DNA of 64,000 nt from Powellomyces hirtus (lineage: Eukaryota > Chytridiomycota > Chytridiomycetes > Spizellomycetales > Powellomycetaceae). Shown piece after piece: positions 53,953 to 64,000 of this stretch (position 1 is the stretch's first letter; every line of letters begins with the position of its first letter). Under the pieces are notes generated by a model. It was not told where the DNA came from, made no database searches, and saw only the letters and a list, made by a program, of their open reading frames with translations. The position numbers were made by a program, and so were the translations under genes. The stretch spans positions 186,001 to 250,000 of the forward strand of contig JAHLKG010000024.1 of NCBI GenBank assembly GCA_025526995.1, in the 5' to 3' direction.

Positions 53953-55851
53953 ATGTTCAGCAGAACACCGTCCCAGTTGCTGTCGAGTTCGGCCAACGCA
54001 GCTCCTCTCTTGCGATATACCCCGCCAACATGCAGACTTCGCCTGAGTACCCAGCGGTTCTTTCCCCACGGAATCCGAGACTATCAAGCAAACTCAGTTC
54101 TTTTCGAGTCGCCAAAAGTGAACCGTTCAGCCAATCCGCTGACTATGATCTTCGAGCGGGCCAAAGGCAAGAACAGCGCGAAAAAATCGAAGACCACCAT
54201 ATATGTCTCTGCCGACTCGACAAGTCAGGACCTTATCACATTGATCAGAAGCGGGAATGCCCGGCAGGCACATAATCTTTTCGTGCAATTAGACTACAAG
54301 AATGACTTACAGCCACTCGGGATTGCGGAGTACAATGCGCTGTTCAGGTTGATGCGACGGCACCCCATACCACAGCACAAGAAGACCACGGCAGAGACGA
54401 GAGTGGTGACTGCAGAGAAGATCTGGCAAGCTATGGTTCGAAACGGAGTGCGGCCAAATTCATCTACTTACGTGGCCATGGCCACTGCGTATGCCATGAA
54501 CGGGCAAGTGAAGGAGGTGGACGACATTTTGGCCCAAGTAGCTGCGAAGGGTTGGAGACTTTCACATGGACAGGAGATCCGCCTATTGGCGCTCTCCAGC
54601 ATGCAGCCAGACACATCTCTTGCGGAGCTTCGCACGGTGCTGGAGAACAATCCGGAAAAAGCAAAAGAAGTCGCGTCCGTTTATAACAAATTGCTGCAGT
54701 CATACTCCACAGCGTTTGATGATGCCGGCTTTACCGCCACTTTGAAACTCGGACAAGAGTTCAGCATCCCGCCTGATGGGGCGACCTATGATAATTTGAT
54801 TTTTCATTTTGCGATAAACAAACGCCAGATGGACGAGGCTCGCGCAATGATGGAACAGCGAGCAGAAAACGGATACGGCCGAACAACCCGCGGATACAAC
54901 ACCTTATTGCGCGGGTATCTGAAGGACCAAAATGTGAAAGGAGTTCACAAAACCTTCAGTGAGATGACTGAGAACGGTGTTCCGATGAACGAAGCAACTT
55001 ACAACTGCCTTCTCGCTTTGTCGGCAATGCGGAAGGATGCATTAGGCGCAATGACTACGTACTTAAAGTTGCGGGCATTTCAGGGCAACGCCCCAAATTA
55101 TGGCAGCCGTGCGGTGCTTGCCCGCGCCGTCCAGCACTACCGTGGCGAAATCTTTCAGCTGGTTATCAAAGCCGGGGGACAACCTAGCGAACACATCTAT
55201 CGCACCCTCATCATTGGAGCGTCGGACGACGACCTGCCTGACGTTGCTCTCCGCTTCATCCAAGAGTATCGCAAGCACCACGCAATGAACCCGGGTAGAT
55301 TCCGGCTATCCCAAATCATTTTGACGTTGGAGCTCGCTTGCATCTGTCGCAAGAACAATGTTGCGGAAGCCGAGACATTTTTCGAGCAACACTTTGCTAA
55401 CTCCCCCTGCGGGCCATATGGCTACAATGGGATGATCATGATGTACAAGCGAGCTCAACTGCCTGAGAAGGCCCTCGAAATGTACGAGCACATGCTGCGT
55501 TATGGCCTCAAACCAAATATGTTCACTTTCGGAAGCCTCATTGAAAGCAGCTGGAACTTTGCGCCGCACTTGACACCTCTGACCATCCGCTATCTCCGCG
55601 TCATGGCGGCAGGGGGCCTTGACATGTCAGAAGTGAGCTACGACCAGAGCGAAGCGGTCTACTTGGCGTTCCAGATTGTTGGTCACGGCGATTTCCACAA
55701 GGGCGTACAGCGTATCGAGTCTGGGGAGGAGATCGACGTTGAGTCCCTACCGCCCTACACGCGCCCCGGAGCCGCAGGAAATGAGTCCGAAAAGAGTACA
55801 GAAGGGTCGAGCCGTTCCATAGCAGGGGATGCGGAGATCAACGTTGAATAA
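53953..55851 (+). CDS. Mitochondrial pentatricopeptide-repeat (PPR) protein
   Basis: A single exon of 632 aa. The N-terminus (residues 1-40) is Arg/Ser/Leu-rich without acidic residues, consistent with mitochondrial import. From about residue 90 on, PPR-type helical pairs are visible: WQAMVRNGVRPNSSTYVAMA, AMNGQVKEVDDILAQV, MMEQRAENGYGRTTRGYNTL, FSEMTENGVPMNEATYNCLL, and ALEMYEHMLRYGLKPNMFTF. PPR proteins bind organellar RNA in processing or translation; the target transcript cannot be told. Divergent from the PCID2-like gene across 242 bp. Confidence 0.88.
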   Translation: MFSRTPSQLLSSSANAAPLLRYTPPTCRLRLSTQRFFPHGIRDYQANSVLFESPKVNRSANPLTMIFERAKGKNSAKKSKTTIYVSADSTSQDLITLIRSGNARQAHNLFVQLDYKNDLQPLGIAEYNALFRLMRRHPIPQHKKTTAETRVVTAEKIWQAMVRNGVRPNSSTYVAMATAYAMNGQVKEVDDILAQVAAKGWRLSHGQEIRLLALSSMQPDTSLAELRTVLENNPEKAKEVASVYNKLLQSYSTAFDDAGFTATLKLGQEFSIPPDGATYDNLIFHFAINKRQMDEARAMMEQRAENGYGRTTRGYNTLLRGYLKDQNVKGVHKTFSEMTENGVPMNEATYNCLLALSAMRKDALGAMTTYLKLRAFQGNAPNYGSRAVLARAVQHYRGEIFQLVIKAGGQPSEHIYRTLIIGASDDDLPDVALRFIQEYRKHHAMNPGRFRLSQIILTLELACICRKNNVAEAETFFEQHFANSPCGPYGYNGMIMMYKRAQLPEKALEMYEHMLRYGLKPNMFTFGSLIESSWNFAPHLTPLTIRYLRVMAAGGLDMSEVSYDQSEAVYLAFQIVGHGDFHKGVQRIESGEEIDVESLPPYTRPGAAGNESEKSTEGSSRSIAGDAEINVE

Positions 55852-56950
55852 CGACGTTGATCAGCGGGTGTGGCTTTTTGCAAGATTGGACGGCACGGTC
55901 GAACGAGGACGACTTCACTAGATGAACAAACGTGTGTTCGGGCCGGCAACCGTCCCCCGAACCAGACACTGCCGCGATTGGCCACGTTTCTCACAATTCG
56001 CCGCCCGGGGAGGACTTTCCAGTTCGCACCGTCACCGCTGAGAGTTGTTCGTTAAATTCACGCTTGCTGGCGGGTGCGAAGTACTACATGGATCAGCTGT
56101 GTTTTCTGGAGGGGCTTTTACCTATTCTCGTAACCGTAGATCATTTCCATAAGCTATGTGATAATCTATCTACTTAACTCATCTATGCGTAGCGTAGTAT
56201 AACCCTGTCACCAAAAACCGGGTCGTGTTTGCTCTTAGATATCTTGCCCGAAGGTAAATGATGAAATGTAGTTGAATGATAAACAGGTAAATAATGAGTG
56301 ATGGCTGAATCAAACTCTCCGCGAACCTTTCGGCTTCGTCCATCGCAAAATGTTTGATCCGCTTCAAGGACACCGTTCGCCCAGCTCGAGGGGGACCTCG
56401 TGGGAGCCCGGGGGAGCGGTTATAGAGTACTCCCGGTCTGAGCCATCAATTTGATGTTATAAGAGCGTAGCCCAGGGTCTACCAGAAGAAACAATAGATA
56501 TACCTCCCAGGGGCGGTACTGGATCGCTTTGTTCATGATGTTGGCTCCAAGTAGCCAATACCACTTAGTGAGGCACGCTCCCTTGCCGAACAAGTCGAGT
56601 CTTACCTGGCTACCCGCGGGGGGGGGGGGGGGGTCATCACTCTTTACATTCAATTCTAATTAGGTGTCCATCTAAACCAATTATGAAGAGTCCTACGAGT
56701 ATTTTCTCTCATTCCCTCTAATGGTATCACACAGATGGACGTATTTACAGGACGAGGGCAAGACTGTAAATCAGTGCTTGATTCCAATGCAGGTTCGAGT
56801 CCTACCACCCACAGTCATAATAAGAACATGTCGTCCAACTAACACTAAACCTGAGTCCAGCGCCCTGCTTAAACCCATGTCCCAGCAGTGTCTTCCGTTT
56901 CTCGTTCTCTTGCACGAGGGTGCCCCCGTAACACTGGGACAAGTCCTTTG
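55852..56950. other. Intergenic with poly-G run and tRNA-like fragment
   Basis: 1.1 kb without a supported gene. There is a poly-G run near 56619-56633. Around 56800-56815, GGTTCGAGTCC matches a tRNA B-box, but no consistent acceptor stem or A-box pairs with it, so no tRNA is called. Confidence 0.45.
56619..56633. repeat. Poly-G run
   Basis: An uninterrupted G homopolymer of about 15 in intergenic sequence; the second long poly-G run in this region besides 52880-52899. Confidence 0.8.
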
Positions 56951-56999
56951 ATTTAATCCCTTGACGAGATACCAGGATTGCAATCCCGCCCCCGACTCG

Positions 57000-57956
57000 G
57001 CAAAGAGGGGGGGAAGGGGGGTTTCTGTGACGGGAATCCCGGTCGATACGCCCCCTCGGCGAGCGCTTCGGACCCGATTTCGTCGTCCGCTACGTCGTCG
57101 AGACCAGAGTCTGGGACCGCCGTCACCACCGCGGGCGCTCAGCCCGACGGCGGCACGTTTACCCAGGACCAGCTCTACCACGTTTTCGGGGGTGCCTACA
57201 CAACGACTACAACAACCTCTACACTGACCATCAGCAGTTGCCCCACACAACCAAGGCCTCGTCCGCCATCTGGCCGGACTCGACGCGGAACGACAGCAGC
57301 TGATTGGCCACATCACCGCTCTGGAGGAGTAAGCCTCCCACGAGCTCGAACGCATCCAGGCCCTCACCGAGCAACCAGCGATGCCCGCACCAAGTTGGGC
57401 GTCTACCAGCGTCCCGACTCGCCCATGCAGATCGCAGGTCCGCCACGTCCACGCCCGGCCGATTCACGGCCCCCGCCCGCCATCTCGGTCTCCTGCTCAC
57501 CAGCGGGCCCACCCGGACTCCGTCCCCAAACTTCCCCCAGACCGAACCGCTCGATCGAGGGATCACCCGTTTGACTCTGCAGACTACGGAACGCCCGTAC
57601 CCGAGAGCTCCCCGCCCCGGTTCCGCGTTCCCAGCCATCCCGCCCGCGGCGATAACGCCTACATCGCCGTCCGCCGTCACGCCAGTAATCAGACGGATAC
57701 GCCTCACGAAGCTGACCCTGACGCCAGCCGTCACATTTCTGTTGCGGAAGGCGTTGGCGCCGAGAACAGCCTGATTTCGACGACCGACACGAACGACTGC
57801 AATATTAACGTCCAGGAATTCCTCAAAGATACCTGCAAGACTTCAATCTCCGCCACCGACACTACAACGTCACGCAGGCCCTAAAAGCGCCGCATCGAAT
57901 ACGAAGAGACCGGGTCGTGGCGCGACATTCGCAATGAACCCGTTGAAGAGCCTTAG
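57000..57956 (+). pseudogene. Decayed reading frame upstream of the capsid-like relic
   Basis: Coding-like sequence that changes frame several times and carries stops. Coherent pieces include a coiled-coil-like segment (QGLVRHLAGLDAERQQLIGH, about 57249-57310) and later RIEYEETGSWRDIRNEP (about 57892-57945) just before a stop. I do not recognise the family. Its position directly before the capsid-like relic suggests it came from the same element. Confidence 0.45.
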
Positions 57957-58030
57957 AGAGCCCCTGTTTTAGTGTGACTGTCTTGGTATCAAGTGACCCT
58001 GTTCTAACCCCGTTCTTGTTTGTTTCTGAC

Positions 58031-59200
58031 ATGACCTCAGCATTTCCATTCCACGAAGGTGCGGGTGAAAGCGTCCGCTGGCAAGCCAAGTACTTGTACC
58101 CCACCCAAGGGAACCGCGCCTGGAAACCCTCGGCCGAAAGCCCCTCAACCAACGGTAGCAGCTTCTCCTCCGACAACTATGGTGCCTCCATCGAAATCCG
58201 GCTGCCAACATTGCCGTTCAAAACTAGAATGTGCTTCTCAATTCCGCCTGATTACCCAGCCCCATCTCATCCCTCTCAAGTGGATGGCCTCCAGCTCTCC
58301 ATCTTCCGCGACCTAGCCACCGTCGCCGATTGCCTCGTTCAGGACGCTGACACCAACCTGTTCCTCATCGCCAGCTTCACCCTCAGCAATATCTTTCTCA
58401 ACTGCCAGCTGTTGGAATTCGATGGCACGTACGATGCGGCGTTTTTGGAAGGCCTGCGTGGGGACAGCGTGGCCCTCAAGTTCTCCACCTGGAACACCTT
58501 CCAGACGCAGATCGCCCCCTGTCAGGCCCAGATCATCTTGTTGCCCGACCGCAACCGCTCGCTCAAATCGACTTACACTGTCCAGGTTTCAGGCGAGGCG
58601 GCCACCATCGATTCCCATCCACTTGTCCAATCTTCGGCCAGCGCATCCGGCGCGCTCTCTGTACTCGCCGGATCACGGTGGGCCATGTCGCTTTCAGTTC
58701 CGAATCAGCGGCAGGTATTGGCCCGCTACCACCGTACAAAGCGGAGATACCAACTCCAACGAAGCGGCCGAGGTAGAACTTGAAAAGGCGATAAATGCGT
58801 TGTCTGACTACCGCGCGTCCTCCTCCGTCAACTCTGGCCGCTTGCAACATCATCTTCCTACTTTGTCGTCGCCGCCGCCCTCGATACTACCGCCGGCAGC
58901 CGAGTCTCGGACCTCAACGGTAAAGAGCAGAACGACATTGGTCCCATGCTCCACTACTCGGCGCCCCAAAATGCTCAATTACGACGCGTTGTTGGTCCTG
59001 CGCGAGAACATCCTCGTAAAGCTTAGCAAATGAGATGCACCCTTTATCACAAACCATCATGCCCTCTTCGTCCCATATCATTGACACATTCAGACTGGTG
59101 GCGTCAATAATGTCTATGACTACATCAAACTCCACCTCGACAGCCAGTTCGCCGACAGCGCCGGAAACCGTCAAAACTCCGAGTAGATCATATCCGACGT
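58031..59200 (+). pseudogene. Relic of a viral major-capsid-like gene
   Basis: Begins with ATG 58031 and holds coherent but mutually out-of-frame blocks: FQFRISGRYWPATTVQSGD (from 58692), followed by an acidic helix (EAAEVELEKAINALSDYRA), FVVAAALDTTAGSRVSDLNG (about 58862-58921), and YDYIKLHLDSQFADSAGN (about 59110-59165) before a stop. The pattern of a tyrosine/tryptophan-rich strand ending in a YP/YWP motif, followed by a helix and then a FVxAxDxT block, resembles double jelly-roll capsid proteins of polinton-like viruses and virophages. At least three frame changes make it non-functional. Family assignment is from memory of the pattern and is tentative. Confidence 0.5.
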
Positions 59201-59296
59201 TCTTGCCATCAAACTCCTCACAGTCCAAATCCTTTCCAGCACCAATCTTGTCAACCAGACCAACTACTCGTTCGAAACCGACTATCGTACTCGATT

Positions 59297-59781
59297 CACG
59301 TCGGCAACTATAACGTCAGCGACCTCGTCAATGCCCTCACCAGTCTCACCACCGATCCGGGGGTCCCCGGCAGCCAACCCACACCTTACTTCCAGTGGAG
59401 TTACAACAACACAGGCCCCCGTCAACATCTTTGGCCTCTCGCAGCCGACGACAGGCAGTGTCACTGCCAACTAAATCGATCTTCCCGGCATATTGAACGT
59501 CTCGGGCCCCAACTACTTTATCCTACCTTCCGCGCCCTCGCCTCCAGCATCTCCAAAAGCATCCGCATCAATGGCGCTACCTCCCCCAACCCGCTCATGC
59601 TCGCCAAAATTCCCAACACGGTCAACCCCAGCGGCTTCATCCTCTACCAGGACCCTTCCCCCGGCTACTCCTTCCACATGGGCATCGACCAGCTCACCAC
59701 CATCGACCTGCATTTACTTTGCCCCGCAACCGCAATGTTGCCACTGCTTTCTCACCCAACCCTCTAAACGTGTTCGCGTAA
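59297..59781 (+). pseudogene. Relic of a viral minor-capsid (penton-like) gene
   Basis: Starts in a block HVGNYNVSDLVNALTSLTTD, typical of an N-terminal strand-helix (nY-x3-DLvxaLts). It shifts frame and ends in a block containing SPNPLMLAKIPNTVNPSGF, ILYQDPSP and DQLTTIDLHF, with a final NPLNVFA and stop. The LaKIP...G-xIlYqdp...i-x-x-ID-x-x-l layout is what I know from penton-type proteins encoded beside major capsid genes in polintons and polinton-like viruses. Frameshifts are near 59420-59520 and 59715. Next to the capsid-like relic, this supports an integrated DNA virus. Confidence 0.5.
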
Positions 59782-60287
59782 TTAGAATATTACAATTGGG
59801 TTTTTTTCTCACTGTATCACTATACCCTCACTACACTGGCCGCTTCCTCTTCTGCTCCTTCGTCGCGAGGCGCTGACAATATTCGGAGATCGAGCTGCGA
59901 CAGGGCATTCACGTCCATAAACGTGTGGTGCTTCGCTGGCAGCGCCGTAGTCCAAACAGCACCAAGATCTGCCAGACCTTTTTCGCCTCGGCCTCGACGG
60001 CCTGGGAAAGGTCGGGACTGTTCCAAAACCCTCTGCCCTCCCTTTCTCATCCATTCCTTCACCGTCAGTACCGCTGCATTATCCAGGAGGAGGGGACATC
60101 AAGGGCTCACCCCAATTAAAATAGCGGCAATTCCCATTTTGCTCAGTGGTCGTGACATTGGTTGAGGTCGACCACGCCCCCCTTCTTGTAGGAGATGGGA
60201 ATCCCTCAACGTGGTTTGACGGGCATATTCGTCTTGCGCCTTTCTCAAGCGATTGGCTACTTGCTGTCAGAGTTTTAAAATTGTCGT
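59782..60287. other. Region between viral relic and sirtuin fragment
   Basis: About 500 bp. A minus-strand frame (60062-59820; contains KHHTFMDVNALSQLDLRI) has coding-like composition but is not recognised. It may be further viral or host relic. Confidence 0.35.
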
Positions 60288-60616
60288 TTGATTCCAGGCA
60301 AGGCTGGCAAGGGGAATGCCAAAAGTGCAGGAAAAACAAAAGAACAGGTACGACAACCTGCCCGAAGCTATCTCCTCCAGCATGTCCTACTCCCGCTGCC
60401 GTCCAGAAGCTCCCTACATTCTCGCACGCGAGCTTTATCCAGGTACGTTTGCGCCGCCTCTCTCCAACTACATCATCCGTCTCCCCCAGAACAAAGGGCT
60501 ACTGCTTCGAAACCACACGCAAAGTATGGACACTCTCGAGCGAGTTGCGGGTGTACGGAGGAGAAAGAAAATGGTGGAAGCACATGGATCGCGGATGCAA
60601 AGTGTTGCGGGTAGTT
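60288..60616 (+). pseudogene. Truncated sirtuin (Sir2-family) fragment
   Basis: The frame from 60316 reads RYDNLPEAI, ILARELYPGTFAPPLSNYII, KGLLLRNHTQSMDTLERVAG and MVEAHGS. These match, in order, the middle of the Sir2 catalytic core (family pattern LYDNL...PEAI, ARELYPG, KLLRxYTQNIDTLE, EAHG). The NAD-binding Gly-rich start (GAGxS) is absent upstream, QNID reads QSMD, and the sequence following EAHGS shifts frame (ADAKCCG in another frame) and stops. It is therefore a dead partial copy. Confidence 0.6.
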
Positions 60617-60816
60617 GGTGCCGGCGGAGGATGCGGAATCAAAGAAGTCACGGCCAGTGAAGAAAGCACTAGTAATGAGGAAGATGATGGTTTCGTAATT
60701 GAGAAGGCATCAGAACGGCAATTTGAGTTTGCGCATCACACCGCTAGATAAACGTGGATCGTTATTGCGCCAATGGAATGCTAGTCTTACGCCAATTCTC
60801 CCCATTCAAAGTGCAA

Positions 60817-62027
60817 TTAAGCAATCAGAATTCGTTGACCATTGATGTCGCAAGCATGGGGCCAACTACAATCACAAGAACGGTCTCGTTTGACTGTTCG
60901 GAAAGTAAGACTAACCCGCAGCTTCCGTGGAACGGCGCGCCCATTGATAACATCTGTTCTGCGAGCGCGGATGGAATGCTCCCAACCATATCGGGCCTCG
61001 CCACTAATGACCAGCAGAGAGCGAGGCGGCAAATAGACATTGAAGACGAGTCGTTTCGGCGTTGTTGTTCCGTCGGTGCTTACATCCTCGGTCTCGGACG
61101 CTACAGGGCATCGGAACTCCATGACAACACCTCCTTTCAAACTCACTGCAATAATGGCATCTTCAAAAGCACTATGCGTATCTAATTTGAAAAGGATCAA
61201 GATTGTTCATATCAGCACTTTCCAGACCCCGGAGTATGCGGGTACGTACCGGTGTGTGGAGCAATCCCTGCACCAGGCTGATATTCGTTGACCGTGAGCT
61301 GATCCGGCACGGAATTGTCAGGAAACGCCCCTTGGTACTTTGCGAGCAACTGTGTACACCAAGACGGTAGCGGGTCGACTGTGGCCGTATTCAAATCTAC
61401 TGTGTTCAGCTCATAATCAAATCGGTACCCGTAGTGCTGGACTCGGCGTTTGTTCAAGGGTATCCAAGGAGTTCCTTCCTGACTGCTCTCTAATGATAAA
61501 AGAATGGCTCCCTCGTACTCTTCGCTGACAAAATTCGGTAGCAGGAACAATCCACTGACAGCGGTCGCGATATCTTCTGGCCGGCACAACGCAACTTCAG
61601 GTGATATTTGCTTGGCAAACGTGAGCATCAACTGCTTTGAGTTGGAGTGAGGTATTGGAATAGACGTATGTTTGAGGGCGTCGTATGCAGTGAAGGCGTT
61701 CTCTGGGTCGGCAAAAACCGCATAAGAGTACGGTTTCCCGAGGACCATTTCGATCCGCAGAAACCCCTCACATTCGGAGAACACCCGCTCCAAATCTGCC
61801 ACCGTCACCCCGCCCACATCCCCAGTGCTTCCCGCATTCAGGATCAGTATTAGCTCCGTGGGACGGTCTCCAGCTTCGACATTGGAAACAAGGTCGGCAA
61901 TCCTGCCATTTTCGGAACGTGCAAAGATTGCCAGCTGCTCCTCTCGCTTCCGTGCCAGCTTCTGAGCTTTACCACCTTGTGTCCGCTTCGATGGACATAT
62001 AGGGACATCGTTCGCAACGTCGGTCAT
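60817..62027 (-). CDS. ALKBH8: RRM plus AlkB-domain dioxygenase (ALKBH8-type, no methyltransferase domain)
   Basis: Minus-strand join 62027..61250, 61181..60817: 380 aa. Residues about 57-135 form an RRM (ELILILNAGSTGDVGG; YSYAVFADPENAFTAYDALK). The 2OG-Fe(II) oxygenase follows: LFLLPNFVSEEYEGAIL, VQHYGYRFDYELN, LTVNEYQPGAGIAPHTDTHS with iron ligands H258 and D260, SLLVISGEARYGWEHSI with the distal His, and a final RVSLTFRTVKRDRSCDCSWP. In animals ALKBH8 hydroxylates modified wobble uridines in tRNA and has a fused Trm9-like methyltransferase; here the protein ends after CDINGQRILIA, so that activity would need a separate protein. The single 68-nt intron splits the codon of iron ligand D260. 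Divergent from the F-box/WD40 gene over 140 bp. Confidence 0.92.
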
Positions 62028-62167
62028 GTTTTTGTTTATATGTCGTTGCCGGCACTGTCATTTCTCTGGTTTGACGTTCACCGCGCCTTCGCGTGAAGCC
62101 ACGTTTTGTCAACTCCCGATTTTGCAATTCACACCTCTCAATATAGGCAGCCACAAACTCGATCGGA

Positions 62168-63847
62168 ATGTCCCTCCAAAGTCTCCAAGAGAAGGATCGG
62201 AGAAAACGGCCGCGCATAAACCATTCTCCTCCGGGTCGTAGTACCCAGTCCTTGATTGGACAACAGCGGATCAACTTTGCTGGTGTGCTTTCCGACGAGG
62301 TGATACTCTACATTCTCACCTACCTTTCTTATCAAGATCTTGCACGACTTTCTCGAGCTTCTTGGCAGTGGAAGCGGCTGGCGTCGGATCAGGCATTGTG
62401 GAAAACGCTGTTTGTGGGCCGGTTTCCCCTGCGTTCTCCGACTGAAACAGAACCGGCGCAGTCTACCTCGAAAGGGAAACATGGCGGTACTGGACCGGGA
62501 CGCAGAAGGAGTGGGCTGGCCGGCGATATCATGAGAGAGCAATGCGATTGGCTGTCCATGTACATTCTTCAGCACAATTGGAATGCCGGCAATTATCGAA
62601 TAACCAATATCGACCTGTCCGGAGCCGATCCCCCTGCTGACCCAGCGAGTGAGCGTCAACCTACCACCAGCCATAGCGATATGCCAACCATGTGTACTCC
62701 TATCGTTGCATTCACTACGGACTACATCTTGGTCGCTCCCAAACATGATCACAGCAAAGATATTGGAGTTCAAGTGTGGAGCATCGATCAACAGCGGCAC
62801 ATTGGCACTTTGAGGAGAACGGCCAAGGAGACTGCCGCAATCACGTCGCTTCGTGTTGATGGAAGTGCCGCACGGACATCGAAGCGAGTCATTGCGGGAT
62901 ACAGCAACGGGGATTGTACAATCTGGGAGATATCAGGCGATGCCGGACGATGGAGTTCGGAGGAGCTTTGCACCATCTCGGGACGTCCTGGCGCTCGGAC
63001 GCTTTTGGGAGTTGCCATCTGCGACGACGTCATCACCACATGCTCTTCACAATTTGACGTGGTTCTGTATCGACTACTGCAACCGAGTCATACAGACAGG
63101 AAGTGGACTTGGAAGCTGTTGAATCGATTGCAGAGCCGAGTGTGCTGGGCGCCTGTTGACCTGCACTTGTCGCGAGCGCGCGCTCTCGACACATATTTGC
63201 TTCACATCTCCTACGCTTCGCCGACCCCATCGTTGGAATGGCAAGTGGGCCTCGAAAGGGTCACTTTCTCTCTGACACGGGGCATCATCTCCAACGAGCA
63301 TTTCTCACCCAAGCCAGCCAAGTTTATGGCGCGATCCATTTCACCATTGACATGTATCAAATTCCGACCTCCGTATCTTGTGACTGCGCACGCCGACAAC
63401 GTTGTTCAAGTCTACAACTTGATCTCAACACCCACGGCCCGGAATGCCTCACGAACGACTCTCGTTCACTTGTCTCCGCTCTATGCCCATGCCGCCGCTG
63501 TAACAGCGCTGGAACTGGACGGAGACAGCGGAAAACTGGTCACTGGAGGATTCGACGGCATCAAGGTGTGGGAACTACAGGATGAAAGTGGTCGAATCGT
63601 TGTCCGGGACCCTACAACGACGCTCGTCGATGCGGATTGGCAGGGAGATTGGCAGCGGAGGGGGGACACCAGCAATGCGGAAAGAGGTCCAAAATGGCTC
63701 GGCTTTGATGCCGGCCGTATCGTCAGTTTTAGTGGTTGTCACTGTAGCAAATCCGCCCGGTCGACAAGCGACGGTGCGGACTCCAGCTGTTCCCCCGCAG
63801 ACATGGCTACTGGAGTAGTCAAAATCTTTTCTTTTTTGGATGAGTAG
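62168..63847 (+). CDS. F-box/WD40-repeat protein
   Basis: A single exon of 559 aa. An F-box lies at about residues 38-85 (LSDEVILYILTYLSYQDLARL, then WKRLASDQALWKTLF). It is followed by a Ser/Gly-rich linker, a WDWLS-like helix (CDWLSMYILQHNW) and a beta-propeller with repeats such as RVIAGYSNGDCTIWEISGD, LVTAHADNVVQVYNL, HAAAVTALELDGDSGKLVTG and FDGIKVWEL. It is likely the substrate receptor of an SCF ubiquitin ligase through Skp1 binding; the substrate is unknown. I did not recognise a specific orthologue. Confidence 0.85.
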   Translation: MSLQSLQEKDRRKRPRINHSPPGRSTQSLIGQQRINFAGVLSDEVILYILTYLSYQDLARLSRASWQWKRLASDQALWKTLFVGRFPLRSPTETEPAQSTSKGKHGGTGPGRRRSGLAGDIMREQCDWLSMYILQHNWNAGNYRITNIDLSGADPPADPASERQPTTSHSDMPTMCTPIVAFTTDYILVAPKHDHSKDIGVQVWSIDQQRHIGTLRRTAKETAAITSLRVDGSAARTSKRVIAGYSNGDCTIWEISGDAGRWSSEELCTISGRPGARTLLGVAICDDVITTCSSQFDVVLYRLLQPSHTDRKWTWKLLNRLQSRVCWAPVDLHLSRARALDTYLLHISYASPTPSLEWQVGLERVTFSLTRGIISNEHFSPKPAKFMARSISPLTCIKFRPPYLVTAHADNVVQVYNLISTPTARNASRTTLVHLSPLYAHAAAVTALELDGDSGKLVTGGFDGIKVWELQDESGRIVVRDPTTTLVDADWQGDWQRRGDTSNAERGPKWLGFDAGRIVSFSGCHCSKSARSTSDGADSSCSPADMATGVVKIFSFLDE

Positions 63848-64000
63848 TAGAATAGAGTCTGTTACGTCTGTCATCTCTGTAATCAAACCGATGCTCATAT
63901 ATGTTGATGTGAACGTTTCTACCTATCGTCTAAGCACTCTCTCTCTCTGTGATTTCGAAACAATGATGCTTCTGCTGTATGAAGGTTGGGTCAAATCCCT

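Noticed and set aside
56770..56830. tRNA-like sequence with GGTTCGAGTCC and a possible GTA anticodon
   Set aside because: The T-arm has a mismatch and no acceptor or D-arm could be paired within tRNA length.
57231..57734. Minus-strand 167-codon frame over the viral relic
   Set aside because: No motif; the plus strand carries the coherent, capsid-like blocks downstream.

Overview
The window is nuclear DNA of a fungus: compact genes, mostly 52-103 nt introns with GTAAGT/GTATGT-like donors, and fungal families (Vid27, Rmd1/DUF155, P-type H+-ATPase, GATA factor). A TRIM37-type RING/B-box/MATH protein, a full MIOS and an RRM-AlkB protein point away from yeasts and toward an early-diverging, possibly zoosporic (chytrid-like) lineage. 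That placement is inference from gene content.

Layout. 1-2.2 kb: 3' part of a proton-pumping ATPase. 2.2-9.3 kb: mostly intergenic, with a signal-anchored repeat protein (5683-7656). 9.3-13.7 kb: MIOS, WD40 scaffold of the SEA/GATOR2 complex, 15 exons. 14.2 kb: a short inverted-repeat element, then two small hypothetical genes. 15.9-24.7 kb: TRIM37-like E3 ligase, Rmd1-like membrane protein and thiamine pyrophosphokinase on the minus strand, with a GSKIP-domain gene divergent from the last. 25.2-26.7 kb: GATA-finger protein. 30.2-32.7 kb: VID27. 32.7-35.5 kb: AT-rich, CpG-poor island with relics.

35.5-49.07 kb is a nested retrotransposon locus. A 13.56-kb Ty3/gypsy-type LTR element (275-bp LTRs, TSD ATGAC) has a complete 5.7-kb Ty1/copia element (367-bp LTRs, TSD CTTCT) inserted in its gag. 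Three features stand out. (1) Between gypsy pol and its 3' LTR, on the opposite strand, lies an apparently intact four-exon gene for a 176-aa Cys/His-rich RING-like protein. (2) The copia Pol carries an HP1-like chromodomain with intact aromatic-cage residues between integrase and reverse transcriptase. (3) The inactivating point lesions in copia are all CpG-to-TpG/CpA transitions, and about half of the LTR-LTR differences are too, suggesting methylated-cytosine decay.

49.4-55.9 kb: housekeeping genes again: phenylalanyl-tRNA synthetase beta, a PCID2/Csn12-type PCI protein and a mitochondrial PPR protein. 56.9-59.8 kb: a frameshifted relic resembling the capsid genes of a polinton-like (varidnavirus-type) DNA virus, followed by a truncated sirtuin fragment. 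60.8-63.8 kb: an RRM-AlkB (ALKBH8-type) gene divergent from an F-box/WD40 gene.

Exon joins were derived by hand from splice sites, frame continuity and recalled family conservation. No alignment or database search was run.
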